Assembly (NCBI GenBank): GCA_023231475.1
Contig: JALJEE010000231.1
Span: 1-20,035 of the forward strand
Length of the DNA: 20,035 bases
Direction of reading: 5' to 3'
From: Seison nebaliae
Lineage: Eukaryota; Rotifera; Pararotatoria; Seisonacea; Seisonidae
Of the stretch, positions 10,132-19,544 are shown piece by piece. Both the position numbers and the translations under genes were made by a program. The notes under the pieces are model-generated. The model was given only the letters and a program-made list of their open reading frames with translations, did no database searches and was not told where the DNA came from. Every line of letters starts with the position of its first letter. The stretch's first letter is position 1.

Positions 10132-10505
10132 AGGAAATGATATCAGCAGGAATTATAGAAAGAAGTACGAGCCCCTGGGCTTCACCGTTACAACCAGTAA
10201 AGAAAAAAGACGGATCGCTCAGGCTCTGCGTAGATTATAGAAAATTGAATGAGGGACGGTAAAGGATGCTTATCCACTACCATTAATCGAAACCCTCTTG
10301 CGACAGTTAGAGGGAAAACGTGTATTTTCAACCCTCGATTTAAAGAGTGGGTTCCATCAGATCGAAATTAGGAAAACCGATAAGTATAAAACGGCGTTTA
10401 CCAGTCCAATTGGACTGTTACAATTCCGTAACGCTCCGGCTACATTTCAGAGATTTATGAACGATCTCTTACAAGAAAAAATTGGCAAAACATGTCTAGT
10501 TTACA
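10095..10505 (+). pseudogene. Reverse transcriptase, N-terminal part, broken
   Basis: The frame starting at 10095 reads [20 protein letters not shown] and then [17 protein letters not shown], the first blocks of Ty3/gypsy RT. It hits a stop at 10260. The frame from 10256 continues with [15 protein letters not shown], then FSTLDLKSGFHQIEI with the first catalytic Asp, then NAPATFQRFMNDLLQEKIGK. The usual MPFGL box before NAPATFQ is missing, so about six residues have been deleted. Homology ends at CLVY, just where the catalytic (L/V/M)DD pair should come, at the junction with the opposite-strand element. RT, RNase H, integrase and the 3' LTR are therefore absent. The copy cannot be active. Confidence 0.85.
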
Positions 10506-12228
10506 GTGGCGATCCTGAATCGATTAATCCGATTGTCCTGATGTTATCCAATTCAACATCTACGAATAATAGATTTTTTTTTTTGATTGAATGATGTTGA
10601 CATTGTCCGACGTTTCGCAGCTCTCCTCGTCATGTCCTGCAATTTCGACGTTATTTGTATACTTGTTTCGATTGTTTCTCCATAAATTTTGATTATTGTT
10701 GCGGACAGGAGCATTTATTCTTTTATATAAATGTCTTCGACAATTTCCTTTGTGGCAATAACTACACGCTCTGTCGTGAATTTTACAACAATTGTTTTTA
10801 CAAAATTTGCAAGATTTGATAGAGAACTTTTGAGTTCGAGAACCTTCAGGAAAATTCAGCTTCGGATTGTTCGATATCTGATTCGAATTAATTGAATAGT
10901 CATCAATCAACATTCTTTGATGAATCAACCTTTATTATCTTTGATTGACATTTCGAGTTTTTCTGTTACCTGAACAATATTCAAAAGATTGATTTGCTTT
11001 GTGAGGAAAGAAGTTTTCGTGCCATTCTTTCATTATTGATTCCGGCGATAAATTGTTCGCAGATAAATCCGGCGTCGTAAACGTTGTCCAATCTTAGTAA
11101 GAAACATGATGCATTTTCATCCTGCTTACGCGTCATTCCGCAGAAATGCATTCCGATATCTTCACCCTTCGTTTCTTTGAACAGAAATGAAATTAGTGAA
11201 CTACAGTCCAGTATTTTTAATTCGGTATATTTCTCATGCATTTCCACTTTAGCTCTATCATTTGGATTCAATGCCATTCGTGCACAACTTAAATGCATGT
11301 CCTCTGGAATATGATTATTAGCAAAAAACATTCTTAGTTCGTTGAACCACTCGAGAACATCTTTATCGTTCACTAAAATTGGAGGTTTCAGATTACCTAT
11401 CACGATTGGTAAGTTTTTATTATTCTTCTCTTCAATTTCGAGGAATGTAGACGTTTCAACTTCTTTTTCGATTCGATGCGATTCAATTGGTAGGATATTA
11501 TTTCGATGTTTATTTTCAAGATGTTCCTCATAAATCTTAATTTCTTCATTATCCATTTCGTCGATTAGTTGATTGATTTTCTTCATGTTTTTGTGTTTTT
11601 TTTTGTTCAGTAATTCTTTTAATGAATCGTTCGATGAAAGTAATTTATCAAGAAATTTTATAAGTACAATGTACGACTTATTTTCATCATTTGTTTTTCG
11701 TGGAATATTCGAGAAAATGTATTCTTTTCCCATCAATTTGTCGTCAATGAATGTTTCCAACGTCTTACCATTTGTTGGCGAAGTTCCGATATAATAGATG
11801 TGATCTGTTTCATTAGATATTATACATATTAACCATTTTGTTAGGTCGCAAAATCTGAAAATCGTGAATTTATCGTTTTGTTGATGCACACTTAAATCCT
11901 CTATTTCGTTCGTCGTTAGATTTATTGCTTCTCTAATTCGTTTCCGATCGAAGAGTTTCATGTATTTGTCAATTGTTTCTTTTTCGTCTCGATTCCATTT
12001 GTCCACTTCTTTTATCTGATTAAGCTCTGCCTGTTCTAGTGCGTTTTCCGTCGATTTTTTTTTAAAATTTGTTCTTCTAACGTTTTCATTTTTGCTTCCA
12101 ATAACACATTGGATTTTGTCGTTCTTTCTGATTATTTTATTAAGGCCACCGATGTTACCTTCAATCCCATTGCGGTGGTCGCCATGTTGTGGGTCACTTA
12201 TTCTGGTATTAAGCTCATTCTTATCCAT
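10505..12228 (-). pseudogene. Gag (and start of protease) of a minus-strand LTR element
   Basis: The ATG at 12228 opens a 415-codon frame rich in Lys, Asn and Glu. Its last third looks like a retroelement capsid (LEWFNELRMFFANNHIPEDM, then ISFLFKETKGEDIGMHF, then FICEQFIAGINNERMARKLL). After a stop at 10981 the sense continues in a second frame, with another break near 10930. It then reaches a Cys/His cluster (KSCKFCKNNCCKIHDRACSY and CHKGNCRRHL) that resembles a degenerate double zinc knuckle. An 11-A run (10574-10584 on the other strand) separates this frame from a protease start, VDVELDNIRTIGLIDSGSPL, in the -1 frame. The protease is cut off at about 10505 by the junction with the plus-strand RT. 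The first 200 residues are not recognised. Confidence 0.7.
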
Positions 12229-12369
12229 TGTGGACGTTGAAGATATGTTGAAGATTAAGATTTTTAATAAAAAGTAATGGAGAACCTCCTTTTACAAAAC
12301 ACGAGGAAATAGGATAAACGAAAAAGAAATAATCAGGATTCTTAGGAAAAAAAGGGAAATTGGAATTTG
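12229..12369. other. Short spacer between integrase end and gag start, both on the minus strand
   Basis: About 140 bases separate the last recognisable integrase residue from the gag ATG. An LTR and a primer-binding site would be expected here if two element copies were joined head to tail. I see neither clear TG...CA ends nor a convincing TGG-starting primer site. The pol frame stays open across it and stops in the overlap AATGGATAA with the gag ATG. Confidence 0.4.
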
Positions 12370-13690
12370 ATTTGTACAATTTTATAGGGTTCCGAGAATA
12401 ACCTGCTTAGCTTCTTTGAGGTCTCACCGTGTTTGCTGAGCGTATTCAGTTTTCGTCTTACAACCGTTCCCATTTCTAGCTTACAACACTTTGTTAGTTT
12501 CTTTCCCCATTTTCTCATTTGCGTTTCTCACATAACGTCCTTGATTGAGGTGTTTCCGTCTCCGGAGTGACTCTGATTTTATGGGATCTTATGGGATTTT
12601 AACGTTGTAACGAAGCAATAACGATGATGGCGTTACTTCTGTTGTGGATTGAACAGTGTTGTTCAAGCGGAATTGAATTTGTGGTAAGCTTTCGTCCCAA
12701 CACGTTTGATTTTCCGATGAGTGTATTCGTATCAATTCCTCTATCGTTCTCTTATATCTCTCCACAGTGCCTATCGTTTCATGATGATAAGGAGCTCAAT
12801 TCTGCTTTTCGATATTCAACGCTTTGCATGTACGAAATAAACTTTGCGAAAGCATTTCGCTTCGGCAGTTTCCTCATTCTACCGTACCTTCCAACGTAAT
12901 TTAATAAACATTTTCGGATTTCGGATGCTGTGTGACATTTCGTCGGATAAAGCTCACAAAATCTAAAAAAGGTATCAATGAAGACGACAATATACTGGTT
13001 TCCGCTATTCGAACGCACTAACGGACCGAGAACGTCACATTCGACGGTGTCCATAGGATGATTTGAGCACTTTTTCCGATAATATGTTTTGATGTGTTTG
13101 TTTCGATGTTTTGATTCACGGCATTTCTCCCAATTAGCGATAATGGTTTTGATGTATTTCTTCATCTTAGGATGGAAATATAAAGATGTTAGGTAGTCTA
13201 TCGTCTTCTTGATTCCCAATTGGAATAGGACAATTATTGGCATTATATGATTAGGAAGGACTACACGAAGATTCGACTTGTGCTTCGAGAATTCAGGCTT
13301 TTCGCTCTTCCTGTATTTTATATTGTCGATAATAACAAATTTTTGAATGGTTGTTAGATTTTGAAGTTGAATGTTGCAGATTTGTCTTGACATAAAGTCA
13401 GCCGTACTGTTCTTGCCTTTTATGAAATTGATTTCGCACTCTAAACCGTATAACTTCATTCTCCATCGCCATACTTTGTTCGAAACGTCGTTCGAACTCG
13501 TTAGTAGGGCAATTGCACATCGTAGAATTTTTTACCATGAATGATGTATCTGAATTTCATTAATGCCCAATAGATGGCGAAAGCTTCCAGCTCATTTATA
13601 TGCCATTTCGCTTCGCGTTCCGTCAACCGTTTAGAAGCGTATTGCACAACATAAATACGCATGCGTCTATTGATAAGCAAGTAATTAAGA
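12370..13690 (-). pseudogene. RNase H and integrase of a Ty3/gypsy-type element
   Basis: Reading from 13690 downwards, RNase H shows QYASKRLTEREAKWHINELE followed by AFAIYWALMKF. A frameshift near 13530 leads into the frame at 13459-12779 with INFIKGKNSTADFMSRQ, the end of RNase H. Integrase follows: a degenerate HHCC domain (GIKKTIDYLTSLYFHPKMKK, then EKCRESK, with one Cys replaced by Trp), then ECDVLGPLVRSNSGNQYIVV and FIDTFFRFCELYPTK. After a frameshift near 12785 the Glu region reads HHHETIGTVERYKRTIEELI. A GPY/F-like C-terminal module (KLSRLFSEPYKIVQIKF) ends near 12370. The second catalytic Asp appears lost (LPKRNAFAKF). There are at least four frame breaks or stops, so the copy is dead. 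Confidence 0.85.
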
Positions 13691-13699
13691 CGATGTGTG

Positions 13700-15738
13700 T
13701 TTCTATATGCAAGAATTCTTTTCTACTTCCGGCACAATTCGACTTTATTAATAGTTGTGAACATTTCTCATATCAGGAACTATTCAAAGTAATTAAACAG
13801 TCGGGTTCGTCTGAGAAAATTCTCACGACTAGTGGTTGCTCTACCAATCGGAAGATTCCAAATTTCGGAACTATTCGACATCTGAAGATAAGTATGATCG
13901 CAGCAAACTCTAAGTATGTGAACGACAAGACAAAGACTTCTTATATTGAAAGGAAAAAAGCAAGAAAGATTTTTAGGTTAGCAGTTAGGGATCTAATCAG
14001 GAGGAACGAAGAAACCAGATATGTCGATGTATTGAATGGGGGCAATTCTGCAAAGTTGTGGTCCTTACTGAGAAATAAAAATAACGTTATGTCAAAAATT
14101 GACATCAATGAATTTAAGATCTTTTTCGAATCCACAATGTATGACCATTCTAAAGTTAGTCAGTTTGTAAATACTGAAGGAGAGGTGTGTGCTCGGTATG
14201 ATATTACGATGAATGATTTACGTAGTGCCTTAAGTCGTTTGAATGTTAAGAAGGCTCATGGATATGATGATATTTGTCTTAGTTTAGTCAGCCATCTCAA
14301 CAAAGATTCGCTTCAATTATTAGTTGATTATATGAATGATGTTCTATGTGGTAACATAAACTATGCGGACAAAAGAATTTACACCATCATTCCAATTTAC
14401 AAAGGACATGGTAAACCTGCATCCGATATTAACTCGTATCGTCCAATCTGTGTGGGAAGTGGTTTGATAAAATTAATCGAACAAATCATTAAAAATAGAT
14501 ATTCTTCTGAATTATTCTCTTCTTGCTATCAATTTGCTTATAGAGAGAAGGGTAGAGGTACTCTCCTTCTTTTACTTCTTATCAAATTTCTTATTACGAG
14601 ATGTCGAGCTTCGAACACCAAATTCATCTTCTACTTTATTGATGCTAGTAAAGCATTCGATTCGGTGAGTATGGAGTATGGTGTCAATACTTTACGTAAA
14701 GCAGGATTGGATAAGTATTCAATTTCATTTATTAATGAGATTTTTACGAATTCATATGGTGTGATAAAAATGAACACAGAGGTGTCGGATTTTTTCCGTA
14801 TAAATAAGGGAGTTAGACAAGGTTCGATTTTAGCTCCCTGGGTCTTTGGTAAGATTGTAGACGAAATACTTCTTGAAGCCAACCAGAAATTTTGTTTTAA
14901 AATAGATAATCAATTATTTCCTGCAGTTCTCAGCTATGCTGATGATATCGTTATATGTTGTAATAATGGAAGATCATGTACACAAATCATTGAGTTCATT
15001 ACCACTCGATTGTTATTACGGGAAATCGTATGCAATGAAAGTAAGTCGAAAGTTTTGACGAATGTTCCAAACTTTCCAGATCGTTATGATTTTCAAAAAT
15101 TAGTGACAAAGGAAATGTGTTTCTTAGGCTGTCAGATCGACTCCAAAAAGAAAAGTTCAACTTTAGTCGATAGAATACGTTGCAAATTCTTAAGATCTTT
15201 CTATTCTTTTTTCCATAAGTGCAAATACTTCTCCATAAAACTAAAAATGAGATTATTCGTTTCATATTGTTGTGACTTCTACGGTCTTGCTGTCTCATTA
15301 TCGAGTACACAAAAGTCACTAAATTGTCTTGATCGAACTTACAATAGGACAGTTAGGATGATGCTTGGATGCCACAAGCCTTTCAACCGTGCTTTTATGT
15401 TCAGTCTCTGCGAGCTGACACCTTTGCCACTTCTCTTAGTGAGGCAATATCTACATAACATCGATTCTGTACAAAAATCGGATATCGCTGTACCGAATTA
15501 TGAAATGTGTGAGAGTCTTTATTCTCCCCTCAAATTTTTCTGTTTTTATTATTCATTACGTCTTCCTGAATCGTATCCTGATGCTGTTCAGTTAATTTCA
15601 AACTTCTATATTGATTCCTTTATACCTGAAGCTCTGAAGAGTGAACTGACTACAGGAAAGAATCTTATTATCAATAACTCTGCGAAAGAGTTATCATTTT
15701 TTCTATTTAATTTGCCCCGTGGGGATTTGATCTATTAA
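13700..15738 (+). pseudogene. Non-LTR retrotransposon reverse transcriptase, 5'-truncated, long intact frame
   Basis: The open frame runs to the TAA at 15736-15738, and the first 100 bases of the frame (13600-13700) are antisense to the neighbouring RNase H. After a linker region, RT motifs appear in order: LNVKKAHGYDDI, IPIYKGHGKPASDINSYRPI, QFAYREKGRG, FIDASKAFDSV (first Asp, 14641), GVRQGSILAPW (about 14812), YADDI (14935-14949), NESKSKVL and FLGCQID (15121). The C-terminal extension has RSFYSFFHKCKY and CCDFYGLAVSL. The catalytic DD pair is present and there are no internal stops across about 680 codons. The endonuclease that should precede RT is missing, so the copy cannot move on its own. 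I cannot place it in a LINE clade. No poly(A) tail is seen after the stop. Confidence 0.85.
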
Positions 15739-16044
15739 TATACCTAACCAGCTAGGTATCTAGTCACTTGCTTAATTTAGCAGCACAATAACTTCACCGC
15801 ACAATTGTTTAATGATGAAATGACCATTAGCTCAAAAAATAATCAGACAAGAAAATAGATTTTGGAGGTTAATTGATGATCATTAAGATAAAAAAAATTT
15901 ACCTCACTTAACGTTCGTTTTTACTACTTCATTGAAGTGTTTCTGCTTCACAATTTAAATCTTACATATATTCACATAATCCGTATTTTATTATCCTAAT
16001 CTTTTTCCATTTAGATTGGCATATAAAAATTTCTATTTCATCGA
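15739..16044. other. AT-rich interval before the PC-esterase gene
   Basis: No coding sense is seen. It contains the 3' flank of the non-LTR element and presumably the promoter and 5' UTR of the gene that starts at 16045. I do not see a clear TATA box or a splice acceptor that decides whether an upstream non-coding exon exists. Confidence 0.4.
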
Positions 16045-17836
16045 ATGAAACTGCACTTGCTTTTTCAGTTAATTGCTGGTATCATGTTACCAATAATGGT
16101 TGTTTTCTATTATAACAATCTGCATGAACATGATAATTTAAAAGATGCTTGGATGAAACTGACCAGACCAAATTTATCATTAATGAAATGGAAAATTGAA
16201 GAAATTCATGTTTCCAAAGTGAATGCTTCGGAAATGCACGTAGAAATGACATATCCTAAAATATATGAATTGATTGAAGAAATTGATAATAAACAATATT
16301 CCATAAAATTTATATCTTCGTCATTTCCTCTGGACCAATGTTATGGTTGTAAATATTTAAAAATCGGAACTTTCCATCATAGAACTGTCTACGAAAAACA
16401 AACAAATTGGCTACCCAATAATGTGTTGGACATTATATTTAGATGGTATCTTATAGATCGGTATGAATATTATATTCCATCATCGTCAATTCACAAGTTT
16501 CTCTTTATTCCTTGATTAAATTTTTAGGTAAATTAATAGGAGAGTGCAGTGCAACGTTGCAATATATGAGAAATGGAAAAATGGGTATTGTAATAGAAGC
16601 ACCGAATACAGTGAATTCTATTGTCAAAAGTTGAACGGTGAATGCTCCAACGAACTGAAAATTCCATATGTACAAAATATGAGACCTATTTCAAGTAATG
16701 AAACTTTCTTATTCCAAAAATATTTCAGTAGTAAATACTTTTTTGAAAGTTCGTCAAACTATCTCAAAATGACAAAAAGTAATGAGACGGACAGAAGAAT
16801 CAAACAGGAATTCCTAGTAGCGAAGGAACACAACAAATTACCTCTGTGCTCCATTTTCTATAGTGGGACTCATTTCGAAAACTTCTATCCAAATATCAGT
16901 CAAAATAACACAATTCGCAACATTTATAGAACTTACGTAAACGACATAGTCTCCCAAGGACTTTATATCGACGATTTATGGATCTTCAAAGATTGCACTT
17001 ATTTTCCTAATGATGATAGTCGGTTTAACGAATGGTACGAATTTTATGGGAATTATACAAGAACAATCTTAAATTATAATACAAAAAACTTAAAAAGTGT
17101 TAAAGAAATTGCGCTAAATCCTTACATCCGAGATAAAGTGAGGGATCGTAATATTTTGTTTCTGGGAGACTCAACTTTACGGCAGTTTATTCATATTTTC
17201 TACAAATTATTTAGACTCCAGATCATACAATGGGTTGATGCGAAGGCGCACACCAATATTGTTGCTCGCGATACGTTTGGATTAAATTTCAATCTAACCT
17301 ACCAACTTCATGGAATACCAATTCGACATCTTATTGACTTTGATATACACAAGGATATTGAATATCATTTGAAGAATATCATCGAGGATTATCGAAATGG
17401 AAAACAGATACCACATGTTGTTGTTATAAATTATGATAATCATCCGGCTGCCTTCTCTTATCAATATTACATGAATAGGCTACCGACATTGACCGCTATG
17501 GTCGTGAGACTACTTCGAGAAGTTCCACATATTAAGATTTTATATAGGGGAGCTGGCAAACAACCGCGGAAGCACATTGGTGCCCAATATGTGGGCGCAC
17601 CCTATAGTTCTTTTATGAAACAAGCTCTCGAATTGGGTACCGAGTACTTACAATTCATGAATTCTCGCTTCCTCTACCACTTATGGTTGTTATTAAGAGA
17701 TGAGAGTGACGAAGTGAAACGGCGTTTCATCTTCTTAAATTTCTATGAAATGACTGAACTGTTATGCAAGGCTAATCTTCATCCCTGCGACACGATAGTT
17801 ATTCAACAATTCTACATTATACTAAACTATTTTTAA
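16045..17836 (+). CDS. NXPE-like PC-esterase (SGNH fold), two-exon model
   Basis: This is probably a host gene for a Golgi or secreted enzyme, predicted from the PC-esterase family to add or remove acyl groups on glycans or glycoproteins. The ATG at 16045 begins a short basic start and a hydrophobic span (HLLFQLIAGIMLPIMVVFYY), either a signal anchor or a signal peptide. The second block (after 16540) has many N-glycosylation sites (NRS, NET, NIS, NYT, NLT). It carries GLYIDDLWIFKDCTYF before the nucleophile block ILFLGDSTLRQF (GDST at 17165), then VVVINYDNHPAAFSY, a GAGKQPRKHIGAQYVGAPY block and a terminal LHPCDTIVIQQFYIILNYF. This matches NXPE/PC-esterase proteins. Joining 16045-16460 to 16540-17836 through a 79-nt GT...AG intron gives 570 residues in frame. 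The N-terminal part fits the place of a neurexophilin-like domain but I cannot align it convincingly. The residue three before the terminal His is Ala, not the Asp of DxxH. Confidence 0.7.
16461..16539 (+). other. Predicted short intron of the PC-esterase gene
   Basis: A stop at 16513 ends the first frame, and the second frame is open only after the stop at 16529. GTATGA at 16461 is a good donor and AATAG at 16535-16539 an acceptable acceptor, giving 79 nt and keeping the frame. A 43-nt alternative starts at the weaker donor GTTTCT (16497). The earlier acceptor TTTTTAG (16527) would bring the stop at 16529 into frame and is rejected. Confidence 0.5.
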
Positions 17837-18067
17837 TCATTTACGCCCCAACATCATCTGATAAGTCATTGAAATTTAAGGAAATTTACTTGAATATGCC
17901 AAACAATAATAGGCAACCGGTTTTCGAACCAATTTAAATATTGGCTCAGTTTATTTTCTTGAAGACATATGTAAAAAATTAATTAAATTATTATTCCTCA
18001 AACTAAAATGTTTCAAAAAATAATGTATCAATTATGGATTTTTGATAATCCAAATTAATGTTCATAC
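17837..18067. other. 3' flank of the PC-esterase gene
   Basis: AT-rich, no open frame. It should hold the 3' UTR, but no canonical AATAAA signal is seen before the LTR begins. The first AATAAA on the plus strand (18109) is inside the LTR. Confidence 0.4.
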
Positions 18068-18279
18068 TGTAACGTTTCTCTCTCACGTACTTGTTTATTT
18101 CTCCCACGAATAAAATAGAAATCAAAATGAATATATCAATATATCTTTTTGTACACCAACTTTTCCTTTATACTCGTCCATCGTGAGTTTCTTTACATGT
18201 TCTTTCTTTTGTGACATATCCTCTTCTCTTAATTCCTTTCGCCTTCTCTTTTCTCATCTTCTAAGCCACCACCGCTACA
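18068..18279 (-). repeat. 3' LTR of the non-autonomous element (212 bp)
   Basis: On the plus strand it runs TGTAACG...GCTACA, with inverted TGTA/TACA ends. On the minus strand it carries a TATA box, TATAAAG (18172-18166), and a polyadenylation signal, AATAAA (18099-18094). Compared with the other LTR it has an extra TC near 18081. Confidence 0.9.
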
Positions 18280-18292
18280 TCTCTCCCCCCTT
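18280..18292 (-). promoter_or_regulatory. Polypurine tract
   Basis: On the minus strand this reads AAGGGGGGAGAGA and abuts the 3' LTR directly. This is the expected primer for plus-strand DNA synthesis. Confidence 0.8.
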
Positions 18293-18327
18293 ATTTTTTC
18301 CTTGACCGCTAGCACTTTATGTACCCT

Positions 18328-19521
18328 TTACAGTCTTTTTTTTTTCGTGACCCGTACCCACGAAATATGGACCCACTTTCCTTGACATTCTGGATTCCCA
18401 CATTCGACCGTGATCTTCCTCCCCTGACCAATATGGCACCAACACCCCTTCTTCTTAGGATTCTCCGCCTTTCCTCTCTCATTCTCAGGATCCGGTCCCC
18501 ATCGTTCGAGGTACCTTTTTTGGTATTTCTGGCTCACTGTTGATTTTGTTGAGTCAATTTGCTCTTCTTCCCCCAATCCCTTGTCAACCATTTCCACTAC
18601 ATTCGCTGACCATTCCGTTCGCTGATGTTCATGAACCTTGTCGGCCTCTCCGTCAACCTCATCGTCCACTTGCTGTGATGCGTCCGCTAACTTCATATCC
18701 CAGACGTCTGATTCCATTTCCTCTGAAGTTTCTCGATCATCAGTCGCTGTTGTCGTCTCGTTCTGACTCTCCTGCTCTTTCTTGTAGTTCAACTCCTGCA
18801 TCGTTGCCAGCACTTCCATGACGCAGTAGCCGGCCTTGTACGGATTCTCTACGATGTTGATTTTCGATTTTTCATGATCATCGAATTTGATTCGAATGTC
18901 TTCGTCCGAATCATCGACATCTTCATTTGGCGGCTGTTGCACTAAATTCTTCTTCGGTGCCTTCTCCTCCTCTTTCCCAACTTCGACGTTCATCTGGACC
19001 CCAAACATCTCGAAATCTTGCCTTCCTAGCAATGGTCCTACATCCCCGTTTAAGACGTGAACGTTTATCGCCTTTCCTTGATTTGATTCCAGCCTGGCCG
19101 TTCCTACTCTCTGTAACGGTTGACTATTCACCTTGACTGGCTCCTTCTCCTCCATGCTCTGTTCCGAAATCAGTTTCGGGAAGTTTAATTCGCACCATAA
19201 TTTCCCGGAAATCACGGACTCCTTCCTTCCAGTATCCACTTGAAATCGAATCGTCTTCCCCCCAATCTCCATTGTTGGCACTTCTTTTGGTTGTAATTTT
19301 TCCGTCAGTCTCGTGATTATAGTGTCAATATCAGTATCGTCATCGTCTTCCCATTCCTCATAGTATTCCACTAATGTCTCGGTGGTTATCAATGACATCA
19401 ATACCGAAACTATCTGTTCTTGACCTATACCAGCTGCCTTACAACCGTGTCTGAACCGTCGAATCCACACCTTCCAGGGTAACCCCTTATGGTACATTTC
19501 CATATTCATAGTTTGACTCAT
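18328..19521 (-). CDS. Gag-stub/retropepsin/PHD-like protein of the LTR element
   Basis: The 397-residue protein starts 10 bp after the primer site. Residues 1-50 look like the start of a capsid (YHKGLPWKVWIRRFRHGCKAAG). Residues 51-80 are acidic. Residues 84-180 form an aspartic protease with FQVDTG (Asp at 96), SVISGKLWCELNFP and the closing LLGRQDFEMFGV (164-174). Residues 181-345 are highly acidic and Gln/Glu/Asp-rich, without a domain I recognise. Residues 360-388 resemble the first half of a PHD finger: CxC, 11 residues, C, 4 residues, C, 5 residues, H (CWCHIGQG ... VECGNPECQGKWVHISW), with Trp where the next Cys should be. The ORF then ends with RVTKKKRL after a 10-A run. Nearly all of capsid and nucleocapsid and all of RT to integrase are missing. 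The protein may help mobilise the element or may simply be the remainder of a deleted polyprotein. Confidence 0.75.
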   Translation of the reverse strand: MSQTMNMEMYHKGLPWKVWIRRFRHGCKAAGIGQEQIVSVLMSLITTETLVEYYEEWEDDDDTDIDTIITRLTEKLQPKEVPTMEIGGKTIRFQVDTGRKESVISGKLWCELNFPKLISEQSMEEKEPVKVNSQPLQRVGTARLESNQGKAINVHVLNGDVGPLLGRQDFEMFGVQMNVEVGKEEEKAPKKNLVQQPPNEDVDDSDEDIRIKFDDHEKSKINIVENPYKAGYCVMEVLATMQELNYKKEQESQNETTTATDDRETSEEMESDVWDMKLADASQQVDDEVDGEADKVHEHQRTEWSANVVEMVDKGLGEEEQIDSTKSTVSQKYQKRYLERWGPDPENERGKAENPKKKGCWCHIGQGRKITVECGNPECQGKWVHISWVRVTKKKRL

Positions 19522-19530
19522 CCTCTTTTT

Positions 19531-19543
19531 ACGTTGGGCGCCA
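19531..19543 (-). promoter_or_regulatory. Primer-binding site for tRNA-Lys
   Basis: On the minus strand this reads TGGCGCCCAACGT, the well-known site of the tRNA-Lys(1,2) class also used by several retroviruses and gypsy elements. It lies one base after the 5' LTR. The match stops after 13 bases. Confidence 0.85.
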
Positions 19544-19544
19544 A

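Noticed and set aside
12624-12899. Plus-strand 91-codon frame
   Set aside because: It is antisense to the integrase Glu-motif region, which has clear homology on the minus strand.
13600-13700. N-terminal 30 residues of the long plus-strand RT frame
   Set aside because: The same bases encode RNase H on the minus strand, so the ATG at 13600 is not the start of the RT protein.
18319-19136. Plus-strand frames across the LTR element interior
   Set aside because: They are Pro/Ser/Leu-rich shadows of the acidic minus-strand protein, which has a protease domain and proper LTR context.
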